NCBI GenBank assembly: GCA_024760905.1
Contig: CM045729.1
Span: 7,135,163 to 7,199,162 of the forward strand
Source: Plotosus lineatus
Taxonomy: Eukaryota; Chordata; Actinopteri; Siluriformes; Plotosidae
Direction: 5' to 3'
Length of the DNA: 64,000 bases
In this document: piece by piece, positions 52,945-63,695 of the stretch
How the letters are laid out: the number at the start of each line of letters is the position of its first letter
Numbering within the stretch: the stretch's first letter is position 1
Notes under the pieces: model-generated
Databases searched by the model: none
Told to the model about the DNA's origin: nothing
Seen by the model: only the letters and a program-made list of their open reading frames with translations
Position numbers and translations under genes: made by a program

Positions 52945-53530
52945 GTGGTCCTTCTGTTATGCTAATATAAATAAACAAACCTTCTTTATTTCCGATGCCC
53001 TTGACGTGGACGGGAGAGAAAGTGAAGTGTGTTTGAGAAACGTGTTCGTGTTTGTCGTCTCTACAGAGTTGTGGTTCGGTCTATACAGAGTTGACTGTGA
53101 GTGCGATTAATCATAAACAGACGGAGAGGATGAGTGTTGACAAGAATGCTTTAATAATGATCAATGCCAGTACTGTTCCCCCGACGGCCTTTATTATCCT
53201 GAACTAAAAACACACAGGTCCTCAGGGGACAACATCCATCACACACTGATCACACAGGGTTAGGACAACAAAGACATTTCTAGTCAAGATAATCACACTG
53301 AATTTCCCACCAGAGGTTCTGTTCAGCACTAATCTACTGACCTTAAAGTTCTAGATTGCTTGTAAGACACCACGACCACCACGCACGCACACACGCACAT
53401 TTTTTTTTTTCCTTTACTGTGTTTCACAAAATCATGACCCCTCTCCTAAGTACATGTTACAGTTTCGCTTACAAATGGGATAACTAGTTATTATCACGTG
53501 GGAAAACAGATAAGACTTTTACACTCAGTA
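52945..53530. other. Unique sequence
   Basis: No gene recognised. The last ~70 bases may be a decayed satellite unit. Confidence 0.45.
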
Positions 53531-54672
53531 GTTAACATTGAGATAGTTTAATAGACAGGATTAGCATGCTAGCTACTATTTGATATACAGACTCTGAGTA
53601 GTTAGCATACAGCGAGTTTAAATAGTCAGGATTTCCATGCTAAGTATTTGACAAAAGGATCATAAGTAAATAGCATTAAGCTAATTTAAACATAAAATTG
53701 CTGTGCTATATAATCTTTCACATACGAACCATGAGAAGTTAGCATTACGCTAGTTTAAATTGTCAGGATTACCATGCAAACCACTATTTGATACATGGAC
53801 CCTCAGCAGTTATCATCAGGATAATTTAAACAGTCATGTTTGTCATGTTAAGTACACTTTAGTATGCAGAACCTGAGGAATTAGCATTAAGCTAATTTAA
53901 ACAGCCAGGATTACCATGCTAACTATTATTTTGTATACAAACCATAAGCAATTAGCATTGTTGTTCATCCTTTGAGGTCAAGGATGACCATCACTTCATA
54001 TCAGATCGATGATCTGCGGGATGGCTGAAGTCATGACTTGCACCTTGAGTGTGGGAGAGTTGCACAGATCATCAGCATCACTCTCATTTCAGTCTATCTG
54101 AGTCCGGTGGCACAACATAGTCTAGATGGCCGAAGATTGGTCAGGATGCAGTGGAGGCCCAGGTGTCCTGTGTGTCTCACTGTACCCTGCTTGCGCTTCA
54201 CGACACTTTGCTGGGTCCGCCTTCTTGTCCGCTGAACCAATTTTGCAATTTCTTCTGCACAATCCGCCGGACCGTCTTCACATGTAGGTGGACAGGTCCT
54301 ACTCTTACCGACTGTCTTGGGCATGCAAACATGATAGTGGAGACTCGTGGTGGATGGAATGCCTAACTCCACACACAGGTACAAAAGACCTGCCCACTGC
54401 CCTACACAATTAGTATTAAGCTAGTCAGGATTTAAACAATCAGGAATGTCATGCAAATTATTATTTCACATACCGACCCTGAGCAGTTATCATGCAACTA
54501 GTTTCAATCATCAGGGTTACCATGCTATCTGCTATTTCATTTACAGAGTTCAAGCAGTTTGCTTACTGCTAGTGTAAACAATCATAATAACCATGCAACA
54601 CAGAAGCTTAGCTATTAGTTTGCAGCTAGTTCTTATGGCTAGTCATTTTTATACTAGCTGGTATTTCAAATA
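53531..54672. repeat. 71-bp satellite/minisatellite array
   Basis: Diverged units each carry 'ttagcattaagctagttt', 'caggattaccatgctaa' and 'tatttgatatacaga'. Starts near 53531, 53601, 53671, 53738, 53809, 53880, 53951, 54409, 54486, 54557 and 54614. The array is split by a 447-bp insertion and ends at a Tigger element. Confidence 0.85.
53949..54417. mobile_element. Unidentified 447-bp insertion with 11-bp target duplication
   Basis: The body 53960-54406 interrupts the satellite, flanked by caattagcatt (53949-53959) and caattagtatt (54407-54417). It starts 'gttgttcatcctttgaggtc'. The minus strand has a 96-codon frame (54094-54384) with 'RTCPPTCEDGPADCAEEI' and 'KLVQRTRRRTQQSVVKRK', of unknown function. 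The duplication length suggests retrotransposition; the family is not recognised. Confidence 0.65.
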
Positions 54673-54717
54673 CAGCGGAACCTCAACTTATGAAAGCCCT
54701 AGCAAATAAAAAATTCA

Positions 54718-55004
54718 GGTTACGAACTTCTTCTTCTTCTTCTTTTACTTTCGGCTGCTCCCTTCAGGGGTCGCCACAGCAAATCATCCGCCTCCACCTC
54801 ACCCTGTCCTCCGCATCTTCTTTTCTGACTCCAACGACCTTCATGTCTTCCTTCACCACATCCAGAAATCTCTTCTTTGGTCTTCCTCGAGGCCTTCTGC
54901 CTGGTAGTTCCAACCTCAGCATCCTACTACCAATATACTCACTATCACTCCTCTGTACATGTCCAAACCATCTCAATCTAGCCTCTCTGACTTTGGTTAC
55001 GAAC
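54718..55004 (-). mobile_element. RTE LINE 3' end nested in Tigger, 10-bp target duplication
   Basis: The body 54728-54994 encodes on the minus strand 'REARLRWFGHVQRSDSEYIG' to 'VRWRRMICCGDP' and the UTR. Flanked by ggttacgaac at 54718-54727 and 54995-55004, so it post-dates the Tigger insertion. Confidence 0.93.
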
Positions 55005-55091
55005 ATTTTCCTAAAATGCTTGTCTCTGGATACGAAACAAGTTCGAATTACGAAAGCACCATCTCAAAAATTCAAAAAAGGCACGAGTTGC

Positions 55092-55351
55092 TCATTGACT
55101 ATATTTCCCAACATTCCGCCCCGCTGGCCTCCCATTGGCTATCTCCCAACACCCCGCCCTGCTGGCCTCTCATTGGCTAGGAGGGATGACTCAGCACCCT
55201 CCCATTGGCTAGCTCCCAACATCCCGCCCCGCTGGCCTCCCATTGGTTAGGAGGGATGACGCAGCTCCCTCCCATTGGCTATCTCCCAACATCCCACCCC
55301 GCTGGCCTCCCATTGGCTAGGAGGGATGACGCAGTTCCCTCCCATTGGCTA
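55092..55351. promoter_or_regulatory. 70-bp minisatellite of CCAAT, GC-box and TGACG motifs (Tigger promoter?)
   Basis: The landmark gagggatgac recurs at 55181, 55251 and 55321, exactly 70 bases apart. Each unit has two inverted CCAAT boxes (ATTGG; seven in total from 55133), a GC box (ccgcccc or close variant) and gatgacgcag. The array lies about 200 bases upstream of the transposase remnant on the same strand. Single or double versions occur at 20121-20215 and 45150-45200 in sister elements. Promoter function is inferred. Confidence 0.6.
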
Positions 55352-55554
55352 TTATGGAGCTATATCTCCATGCTTTTCGTGTAAAGGACAGAGTTACTGT
55401 CGTTTTGTGAGTTTTTCGAGTGTGCTCATTGCAACTTTATTTTTTGGCTCAGGCTTTTAACATTATTAACATTAACAAGCATAAACATTTGTAAGATTAT
55501 AACTCTGCTAAGACATGGTAAACATAGGCGCACACACACACACACATGTGTGAT

Positions 55555-55680
55555 TCCCGGTGCGAGTGAAAAGAAGAAGTGGGCTCGTGGCATGCGGTTG
55601 AGTGATATCGCAAAGGAATATGGCCAAACCCGTCTACCATTGGTAGGGTATTGAAGCAGAAGGAGGCCTTAAAAGGTATA
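55555..55680 (+). pseudogene. Tigger transposase N-terminal scrap
   Basis: Translates as 'IPGASEKKKWARG' joined to 'MRLSDIAKEYGQ', then frame-shifts. It matches 44798-45025 but lacks the first HTH helix, apparently through a small deletion. Confidence 0.7.
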
Positions 55681-55836
55681 CTTTTATCATTTTTAAAGGG
55701 TTTAGGGGGTAGTATTGAGAGCCTTGGAACAAATCACACGTTTTACATGTAAAATGCAGTTCAACTTACATAAAGCCCAGGTTACGAAACCACTTATGGA
55801 ACGAATAATTTTTTCGTAAATTGAGGTACCACTGTA

Positions 55837-56657
55837 TCACTCAATTCAACCTTCAGTGGGGTTAAAAATCTGTAGAGGCATAATTGTAATACAGATAGTA
55901 AAATTCAGTGTGTGCTTATAAATTAAAATAGCCTGCTCTGTTTCTCTTTTGTAAAACTTTTATTTTCATTTGTTCATAAAACGTTTGCTTTGATTGATTC
56001 TGTATAAGCTAAAGAGATTGATTTGCATACATGATAAAAAAAAGTTTCACATTGGAAGACATGTCACACTCCAGGAAACATGATTAGTACTTTAAGCATC
56101 ATATCTGAATCAGTAATAATCCGCAGGTTTCCGTATATAAAGAGAATTCGGCCTATCGACACCATCGGCGATGAAAACATTAGCAGTGGGGCTGATTGTG
56201 CCTGATAGCAGGGAGGTGAAAAAGTCATTGCTGCTTTTCACTCAGTTTAATGGAGACTGTTTCTCCATACTCAGAATAACAGAGACCTTTTTATCAGGCT
56301 ACCGTGGCCCCATAATGCACTGCTGCTAATCTGTGATTGGAGATAAGACCCTTGTACAGGACTGTCTGGGGTCACATGAGGCTAATTGGTTTGCTGGCAG
56401 TCGTGATATTATTAGCCGTGCTATTGTCTCGTTATAATCCAGGTTCATAAAGTTTCAGAACACCTGCAGAAGGACATCCAGAGAATTACATAAATAACTT
56501 AAGTGTGAAAGCACATCCTTACAATACAGTGAAATTTATTTTTATTTTCATATATTTTCTGCAGGTGCTGTCGTTGTTTCTGTAGAATTTAAATGGCACC
56601 AATCATAAGGAAGACTTATTAACATTCAGTCCTCTTATCATAACGTAGCATGATATA
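55837..56657. other. Unique sequence, candidate conserved non-coding element
   Basis: 56150-56480 has no repeat similarity, balanced base composition and several TAAT and AGATAA-type sites. No ORF. Confidence 0.4.
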
Positions 56658-56757
56658 GCACTCGTTCATTTTATGAACCGCTTAATCCTAATCAGAGTCA
56701 CAGGGAGGTTGGAGCCCGTCTCAGCCGACTCTGGGCGAGGGCTTGCCAGGCCATTAT
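56658..56757 (-). repeat. SINE tail fragment
   Basis: 'tatgaaccgcttaatcctaa' to 'cttgccaggccattata'. Confidence 0.85.
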
Positions 56758-56934
56758 AAACACGACATAACAGAACTTACAGCATACAGAACACATTATT
56801 ATGTTTGTTAGTGTAATAAAAGCTCAAGGCATGTTATTTCCTTTATATTAACTTTGACACTTTACATATACAACCCAGCCAAAAATAAATAAATAACTAA
56901 GGCGCACACACCAATATGTTATCGTTCCACCTGT

Positions 56935-57375
56935 ATCTTCGGTCAGAGATCATTTATATCCATCTAGTGTTGGGTTCATTTCTCACCAGTGTGTTGAATC
57001 GACGAGGGGAAAAACTGAACCCCTCCTTAAAGTCTTCTCCAGCACATCCTGAACATTTTCAATAGGGTTAAGGTCGGGACTCTGGGGGACCAATACATAT
57101 GTGAAAATGATTCCCTGTGCTCCCTGAGCCACTATTTCATTATCCGGGTCCACATTTTATATCTGAGCCATCAGGGAAGATTCAATACATTCAGTATCTT
57201 CACATTCAGTACATTCAGATCATCAGCTGGTTCGTTTTATTATCACATTAATGTTGCTGAGCCTCGACCCGGAACAACTGGAGGAACAACGCCATGTAGA
57301 TTACATGCTATGATCAGGGATAAATGCTCACCATCAAAACATTGGCGTGTGCAACCATTTTTTTTTTTTTTTGGA
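56935..57375 (-). pseudogene. Tc1-like transposase relic
   Basis: The minus strand near 57120-57020 reads 'PQSPDLNPIENVQDVLEKTL', the region of the catalytic glutamate in Tc1 transposases. Flanking sequence is heavily decayed and I could not follow the second D. Confidence 0.7.
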
Positions 57376-57852
57376 CCAGACAGTGACTGATGGAGTCATC
57401 CTTAATATAGTTCCATGTAGACGTTAAAACAGAACTAAATTATAAAAATTTCTCTGAATAAAAATTGTATTTATGCAAATGAAGCTAATTTACTGAAAGG
57501 AGTAAGATTTCTCAGTAAAACGAAGAAGGGATTCTATTCAAATCCCTCATATCTCGTACAGCTTACATTAATAGAGTGATAGTTTTTAGGCCGGTCAGAC
57601 CCTGACTTACAGGAGATACCCGTGCAGATATTTCTCACTCTTGGGCAAAGCTTTGATGATTTATAATGTTCCCATCTGACTCACACCACAGAGTTTCAAA
57701 AACATCCTGACATTTACAAAAAGAAAAAGAAAAAAGACCAGAATTGGTACTTTTCTTTTTTTAATGTTGCCTCACGCCAAGACACAAGACAGTGTAAACG
57801 TTCACTGAGTGTCATTTAAATACAAACACATCACCACTTCATTGTGTTGCTC
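57376..57852. other. Unique sequence
   Basis: Nothing recognised. Confidence 0.4.
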
Positions 57853-57888
57853 TCTCTCTATCTCTCTATCTCTCTCTCTCTCTCTCTG
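57853..57888. repeat. (TC)n microsatellite
   Basis: Imperfect TC repeat. Confidence 0.9.
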
Positions 57889-57899
57889 TTTAGCAGACC

Positions 57900-58190
57900 C
57901 TTTAGACCAGGGGTGTCAAACTCGTGCCAGAAAGGGCCATGTGGCTGCAGGTTTTTGTTTTAACCAAGCAGCAGCACACCTGACTTTGCTCATTTAATCA
58001 ACTGAGCTGAGTGTTCAGGCAGTTCATTGGTCAGTCTCTGTACCGAGCACACAGATTGACCAATCAGCTGCCTGAACACTCAGATGAGTTGATTAAATAA
58101 GCAAAGTCAGGTGTGCTGCTGCTTGGTTGAAACAAAAACCTGCAGGCACATGGCCCTTTCTGGCACGAGTTTGACACCCCTGCTTTAGAC
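57900..58190. mobile_element. hAT MITE with perfect 8-bp target duplication
   Basis: The body 57908-58182 (275 bp) starts 'caggggtgtcaaactcgtgc' and ends 'gcacgagtttgacacccctg', with long terminal inverted repeats making it almost a full hairpin. The duplication ctttagac is at 57900-57907 and 58183-58190. Sister of 39721-40046. Confidence 0.94.
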
Positions 58191-58537
58191 ACACAAAAAG
58201 AACATAAATAACCAAGTGCTGGTAATTACACACAGGTGAAACTCATCAACATGTTACCTGCAGGTTCTACCTGACTATGCTCTTTCTCTCTGTGAAAGGA
58301 GATCAGTTACACAATTACTACCACAGGCAAATTTTTTTGGAAGTGTACAGCCCTGCATTAAGTGAATGAGCTGCAACTTCCCTTCCTCCACCTTTATGAC
58401 CTAACATCCAACTGCTCTCCGGCTGCCCCGTCCGTGTGTGGCAGTCCAGTGTGTGCGTGTATACACTGTTTACCTGTGTATGCTCACTTTTGGTGGGTGA
58501 AATGTACAGGCAACACTTTCCTTTGCAGGATAAATAC
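58191..58537. other. Unique sequence
   Basis: Nothing recognised. Confidence 0.4.
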
Positions 58538-58842
58538 ATCCCATCCATTTTCTGAACCGGTTAATCATAACCAGGGTCACGGGGGAGACCGGCGCCCATG
58601 TCAGCTGACTCTGCGCGAAGGCAGAGTCCCATTCTGGACAGCTTGCCAGGCCATTGTAGGCCCAAAACTCACACAACCATTCATACTCACACTCACACCT
58701 AAGGGAGATTTGGAACAGCTAATTAACCTACTGTGTAAGTTTCAGGACTGTGGGAGGAAACTGGAGAACCCGGAGGAAACCCACACAAACACACGGAGAA
58801 TATGTAAACTCCACACAGGCTGGGAATAGAAACCAGGACCCT
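58538..58842 (-). repeat. SINE-A
   Basis: 'ccattttctgaaccggttaa' to 'gggaatagaaaccaggacc'; the head is truncated and followed by a short (TC)n. Confidence 0.9.
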
Positions 58843-59339
58843 CTCTCTCTCTCTCTCATCTTGTCTGTATTCCATGCAGGGCTCAGTCTGTCAGCACTGT
58901 GCCAGTTAATTTTGAACGTGCAGTGGAACAATCCAAACCTCTTCATTATTTAATGAGAGTGAATCTGATCCTGATTGTGGAGATGAAGAAGAAAACCAGG
59001 GAGAGCATCAGGATTTACTCTCCCCAGCTTTGAGCTGACAGTAATAGCGCAGGCTCTATTCCAGTTCAGAGGAAAAAATACAAACACATAAATAACATTA
59101 AAGACTGTGTTTCCATGTCTTTTCCTAAATGGTTCAAACTGTGAATGGAGTCAAAAGAGGAGACACAGTTCATCATTATTTTAAAGGCTCAAAAAAACTG
59201 AAGCTTACCCTAGTGGAATAATCTTTTTTTTTATTTTAGATTTTAATGTCAGATAGCGGACACAGTTTGGTTTTATCACCAAGAACATCTGAAGAGTTTC
59301 CAAAAAAATCATAATCATCATTATCCTCTTCATCTTCAT
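58843..59339. other. Unique sequence
   Basis: Nothing recognised. Confidence 0.4.
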
Positions 59340-59665
59340 CATCTTCAGCTTGGTCTTGGGCTTTTCAAAGCAGGAAGGTCCAGACCTCCCTCTCTCCTGC
59401 CACTTCTTCCTTGGTGACTCCGAGGCATTCCCAGACCGGCCGTCAACCCTGGGAGTTCTTCCTGTCTGGACATGCCCGAAACACCACACCATGGAGCCGT
59501 TGGACAAGAATTCTAATCAGATGCCCGAGCCACCTCAGCTGACTCCTCTCAACACAGAAGAGCAGCAGCAGTTCTACCCTGAGCTCCTCCCTGATGGCCA
59601 AGCTTCTCTCCGTAAGTTTAAGGGACCGGCTCAGCCTTCGCAGAATCCTCTGCACTTACTAATGT
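59340..59665 (-). mobile_element. LINE 3' end fragment, 'QLRWFG' family
   Basis: The minus strand has 'VERSQLRWLGHLIRILVQRL' and 'VVFRACPDRKNSQG', then a frame-shifted remainder. Same family as 62338-62952. Confidence 0.75.
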
Positions 59666-59738
59666 CATCGATATACTGCAACAATGCAGTGACATCTGCA
59701 GGCAAAGAAAAATCACACACTCATTTATTCACTGAACA

Positions 59739-59945
59739 CCCCCCCCCCCCACCCCCATCCACCCCCACCCCACCCCCGGTGCGGTTAACTTGGTTATCAA
59801 AGGCCGGCCATGTCTCTCACTCTCTGTGGTCTTTTGTCAAGAGTCAGCGGGTTTTTCCCTCTGATGGTCTGGTGAGCTCTCCAGAGTCGGGTGAGAGCAC
59901 CAGCAACCTTCATTAGGATTAAGCGGTTCAGAACAACGAATGAAA
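59739..59945 (+). repeat. SINE-B, head replaced by a C-rich run
   Basis: C/A-rich 59739-59776, then 'ggttatcaaaggccggccat' and tail 'aggattaagcggttcagaac'. Confidence 0.82.
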
Positions 59946-60474
59946 CAGTTGGAAGAGTGAATCGTGTCTGTGTTCATATCTGCGCTCTTAATACAGATGC
60001 TCATGGTGTTTCAATGCCCAGAAATTCCCTTCCAATCAGGAAAACTAATGACGCCCACTTAGACACCAAGTAATTATTCATAATACTTTACCCAGAAATG
60101 CAGTAAAAAAAAAAAAAAAAAAAACATCGTGGTCTCTTTCACACCTCATGGTGCTGAGGGTTTGTATTAGCATCACAGCTTAAACAACACTGGCTCGGGT
60201 CAATACCGCGTGATGAGATGCATTACTTGGCACTTCTTACATTTCCCAGCGGATGTACCATCACTGGCTCGGATTTAAATTCAACACAATGTGGAATACG
60301 TATCAGATTGTGACACTGGCAAACAGCCATGTTGTAAATTGCTTTTTGAGGACAGTAACCAAGCCCTACACTCTCAGTTCATATCAGTGCACCTGCACGA
60401 CTGCAATGAAGGATAAAGGGATGAGAACACAGACAAGCGCACCTTTTATAAAGTATATCTTACAAGAGCATGTC
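59946..60474. other. Unique sequence
   Basis: Includes a poly(A) run (60103-60124). Nothing recognised. Confidence 0.4.
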
Positions 60475-60785
60475 CATTCATTCGTTTTATAAGCCGCTTA
60501 ATACTTATTAAGGTTGCCAGGAGGCTGGCGGCCAACTCGGTCGACTCTGGGCAAGGGCAGGGTACACCTCAAATAGCTCGCCAGGCCATCACAGTGCTGA
60601 CACTCACACGACCATCCACACTCACACCTAGGGGTGACGTGGAACAGTTAACCTACTGTGCATGTTTTTGGACTGTGGGAGGAAACCCACAAGCACAGGG
60701 AGAACATGCAAAGCTGGGAATCGAACCCAGGACCTTCTTACTATGAGGTGGAGGTGTTAACCACTACACCACCCGTACCACCACA
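60475..60785 (-). repeat. SINE-A
   Basis: 'cgttttataagccgcttaat', reversed B box 'gggaatcgaacccagg', right end 'cactacaccacccgtaccac'. Confidence 0.92.
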
Positions 60786-60870
60786 AGAGTATTTTGTTTT
60801 CTCAAATTAGATTGGTCTAAATGTGGAGAATATTTCCCCAGATGTTTTCCATACCCAGTACTCAACTCCT

Positions 60871-61198
60871 GGGGCAGTAGTGACCTGGTGGTAAAGGTGC
60901 TTTATTGCCAATCCTAAGGTTGGGGGTTCAAGTCCCACTGTCAACAGTAATCACTGCTGTCTAGTCCAGTGCCGCTAACTGGGTTATCAAAGGCCGGCCA
61001 TGTCTCTCACTGTCCATGGTGGAGGTTCATGTAAAAGAACCATTGCTGACTTTTGACAAGAGGCATGTTTCTGCCCTGCGATGGCCTGGCGAGCTATCCA
61101 GGGTGTACACTTCCCTTCCCCGGAGTCAGCTGAGATGGGCGCCAGCTTCCCCTTGACCCTAATTACAATTAAGCGGTTCAGAAAATGAATAAATTCAA
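60871..61198 (+). repeat. SINE-B
   Basis: 'ggggcagtagtgacctggtg', B box 'gggttcaagtccca', tail 'aattaagcggttcagaaaat'. Confidence 0.93.
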
Positions 61199-61349
61199 CA
61201 TGGTGAAGAATTGAGCCAGGCACTGGATGGAAATAAATGTTTTGATGTTGCGTAAGTTTGCTGAAATAATGCCATGGCGATGACATGCTGTCATCAAGGC
61301 TGAAGGTGATCACTGCCTCACTCAATTAGCGGAAAAGTTTCTTTTTTTC

Positions 61350-61540
61350 TTTATATTTACAGTATTTGGCAGACACTATTATCCAGAGCGACTTACAATT
61401 ATATTTTTTATATACATACAACTGAGCAATTGAAGGTTAAGGGTCTTGCTGAAGGACCAAACAGCGGTGGGAGTGGGGTTTGAACCACTGACCTTCAGAT
61501 CAGCAACCCATTATCCTATCCACTAAGCCACCACTACCTA
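61350..61540 (-). repeat. SINE-E
   Basis: Reverse of the family at 18708: 'ttacagtatttggcagac' and 'atccagagcgacttacaat' at the left; reversed B box 'ggtttgaaccactgacc' and 'ctaagccaccact' at the right. Confidence 0.88.
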
Positions 61541-61544
61541 TTTA

Positions 61545-61772
61545 ATGCTACTTGGGTTGGAGGGAGGCTGGAGCAGAAGGAGGGGTCTACCCCTCCACAG
61601 GGCAAACGCATGCACACCAAACCATTCACACTCACACCTAGGGCCAATGTGGAACAGCCAGTCAGCATTGTGTGCAGTCTTCGGACTGTAGGAGGACACT
61701 GGGGTACCCTGAGAAAACCCACCCAAGCTTGGGGAGAGCATGTAAAGCCCACAAAAACACTGAGCCCTGGTT
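61545..61772 (-). repeat. SINE-A fragment
   Basis: 'cattcacactcacacctagg', 'ggactgtaggaggacactgg', 'cccaagcttggggagagcat'. Confidence 0.82.
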
Positions 61773-62337
61773 TAAACATCAACATCAGATGTTCTTATAT
61801 ACAGCCAAAGCTTGACATCCAACACACACACACACACCATTATTCTCAAGTCGATGGGTGTTTGCTTGATAATAAAAAAGATGCTACTTTGTAATTATTC
61901 ATAAAATGAACTCACCACAGTGTGCATTGTTTATTTCTTTTTTCTTTATATTTTATCTACCGCAGTGGAGGGACTCAGATTCAGTCTGCAGAGCTTCTTT
62001 AGCTTCTTTATATGAACTTGGACTTGTCTTTGAGTTGCTGGCATTCGAATGTTGGCTTGTCTCAGTTTGAGGCTCTGGTGATGAGCTTGGGTATTAAATA
62101 TGGTCTTTGCTGAGAGCTTGTAAAAAAGGAAAAAAAAAAAAAAGTAATATTTGTGGTGTTGTTTCCACAGTCATTTTGACCGGTTCTTTTTTTTTTTTAT
62201 CCGTGGTCTCCCAGCGGACCTGATTTTGAGCCCATTAAGACTTGAGTCTAGTTCAGCTAGTTTTGGCCTTTCGTACTGTTTTAATGGATTTTGGTGACAG
62301 GTCTCTCATTAATCACGAAACAAAATATTAAAAAATC
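61773..62337. other. Unique sequence
   Basis: Nothing recognised; short A and T runs. Confidence 0.4.
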
Positions 62338-62948
62338 TTCATCGCTGGAGCAGCAGCAGCCTAAACAGTGAGGTGCAGACGTTCCTCTCCCCAGCCACCT
62401 ACTTCAGTTCTTCGTGGGGGCACCGAGGCGTTCTCAGACCAGATGAGCGACCAAGTCTCTCCACCATACTCTGGGTCAACCCCGAGGTGTGTGTTACCAG
62501 AAAGGCGTTCAGGAGGCATTCTAACCAAATGCTGGAAGTACCTGAACTATCTTCTCTCAACACGGAGGTGTAGCGGTTGCACTTCAAGCCTTCTCACCCT
62601 ATCTCTAACAGAGAACCCCGCCACCCTGCAAAGGGAGCCCATCTTAACTGCTTGTATGTGCGATTCTGTTCTTTTGTAGGAACGAACATCAACTGCTAAC
62701 TTGAAAGCGCTTCCTGATAACTCAGTTCCCTCTTCACCACCACAGACCGGTACAAGCTCCGCCTTAAAGCAGAGGCTACATTGATTTGCCTGTCAATCTC
62801 CCGCTGTATCTTTCCTTCCCCTGTGAACGAAACCCTGAGATACTTAAGTGCTCCACTTCGGGCAGGACCTCATTCCACAGCTAGAGGGAGCATTCCACCC
62901 TTTTCCAGATGATAACCTGAGAACCATGGCCTGGGACTTGGAGGTGCT

Positions 62949-62952
<4 letters not shown>
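62338..62952 (-). mobile_element. LINE 3' end, 'KSEAMVL...QLRWFG' family
   Basis: Minus strand: 'STSKSQAMVLRLSSGKGWN' (about 62955-62890), a disrupted middle, 'PLHLRVERR' and 'HLVRMPPERLSGN' (about 62590-62500). This is the RT C-terminal region of an abundant fish LINE. The (GT)n that follows at 62954 begins inside the former RT coding region. Confidence 0.75.

Positions 62953-62953
<1 letters not shown>

Positions 62954-63022
<69 letters not shown>
62954..63022. repeat. (GT)n microsatellite
   Basis: About 34 GT units. Confidence 0.98.
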
Positions 63023-63025
<3 letters not shown>

Positions 63026-63044
63026 AGGGGGGACACGGTGTTCT

Positions 63045-63150
63045 GAATGGCTGTTCAGGGTGTAGCCAACCTTCATGTTGTGTTTGCTGAGATAGGCACC
63101 AACCATTCCACGACCAAAATGGATTAAGAAGTTCAGAAGATGCGTGAGAT
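63045..63150 (+). repeat. SINE tail fragment
   Basis: 'ctgttcagggtgtagccaac' and 'tgctgagataggcaccaacc'. Confidence 0.75.
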
Positions 63151-63574
63151 GAGGAACAGCACCAATAAAAGTCCACAGCGAGAACTCCACGGTTTTACCT
63201 CTCACCAAACTTCCACATGAATTACAGTCAGTGTCTTAACAGCGCCGGCACTAATTAAAGCCGAGCCCAGGGCTTCGCTACTCAGTTATGGCTGAAAGAA
63301 CAATAAAGTGATTCATGAGTTTTTCACTCAGCGTGCCGATAGTACCGCGTGTGATACAACACTTGCTGACAAATTCCAGCAGCTCACTTGTCTCTTTCCT
63401 TTACAGAATAAAGGCAAAGTTCTGTCTCTTTTATTTCTACCTCCGTGTCTCACGCAGTGTCAAACGCCCTCACAAACAATAGCGTGTAGGTACTGATGCT
63501 GTAACGCATTCTTGATGTTTTGTTATCTTATGATGCAATTAGGAAGTGACGTCGATTTCATATATATTCATGAA

Positions 63575-63577
<3 letters not shown>
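63151..63577. other. Unique sequence
   Basis: Nothing recognised. Confidence 0.4.

Positions 63578-63606
<29 letters not shown>
63578..63606. repeat. (TA)n microsatellite
   Basis: About 14 TA units. Confidence 0.95.
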
Positions 63607-63609
<3 letters not shown>

Positions 63610-63695
63610 TGGGGTACACCCTGGACAGCTCAGCAGGCCATCACAGGGCCAATGCTCACACAACCATTCATACTGACATTCACACCTATAGGTGG
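63607..63695 (-). repeat. SINE-A fragment
   Basis: 'gggtacaccctggacagctc' to 'cattcacacctataggt'. Confidence 0.8.

Larger units (their letters stand above)
54671..55836 (+). mobile_element. Tigger-like element with nested RTE and promoter-like minisatellite
   Basis: The body 54673-55834 has termini 'cagcggaacctcaacttatg' and 'cgtaaattgaggtaccactg', flanked by TA. It contains an antisense RTE end (54728-54994), a 70-bp CCAAT/GC/TGACG minisatellite (55092-55351) and a transposase N-terminal scrap (55555-55680). Without the RTE it is about 885 bp. Confidence 0.85.

Noticed and set aside
53531..54672. CRISPR-like array of spaced repeats
   Set aside because: Units are contiguous 71-bp satellite monomers with no constant repeat/unique spacer pattern, and the DNA is eukaryotic.
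58362..58829. 155-codon plus ORF
   Set aside because: Its second half is antisense SINE-A and its first half has no recognisable domain.
62844..63208. Reverse ORFs of about 110 codons spanning (GT)n at 62954
   Set aside because: Part is LINE-derived (STSKSQAMVL); the remainder is histidine/threonine microsatellite and SINE tail.
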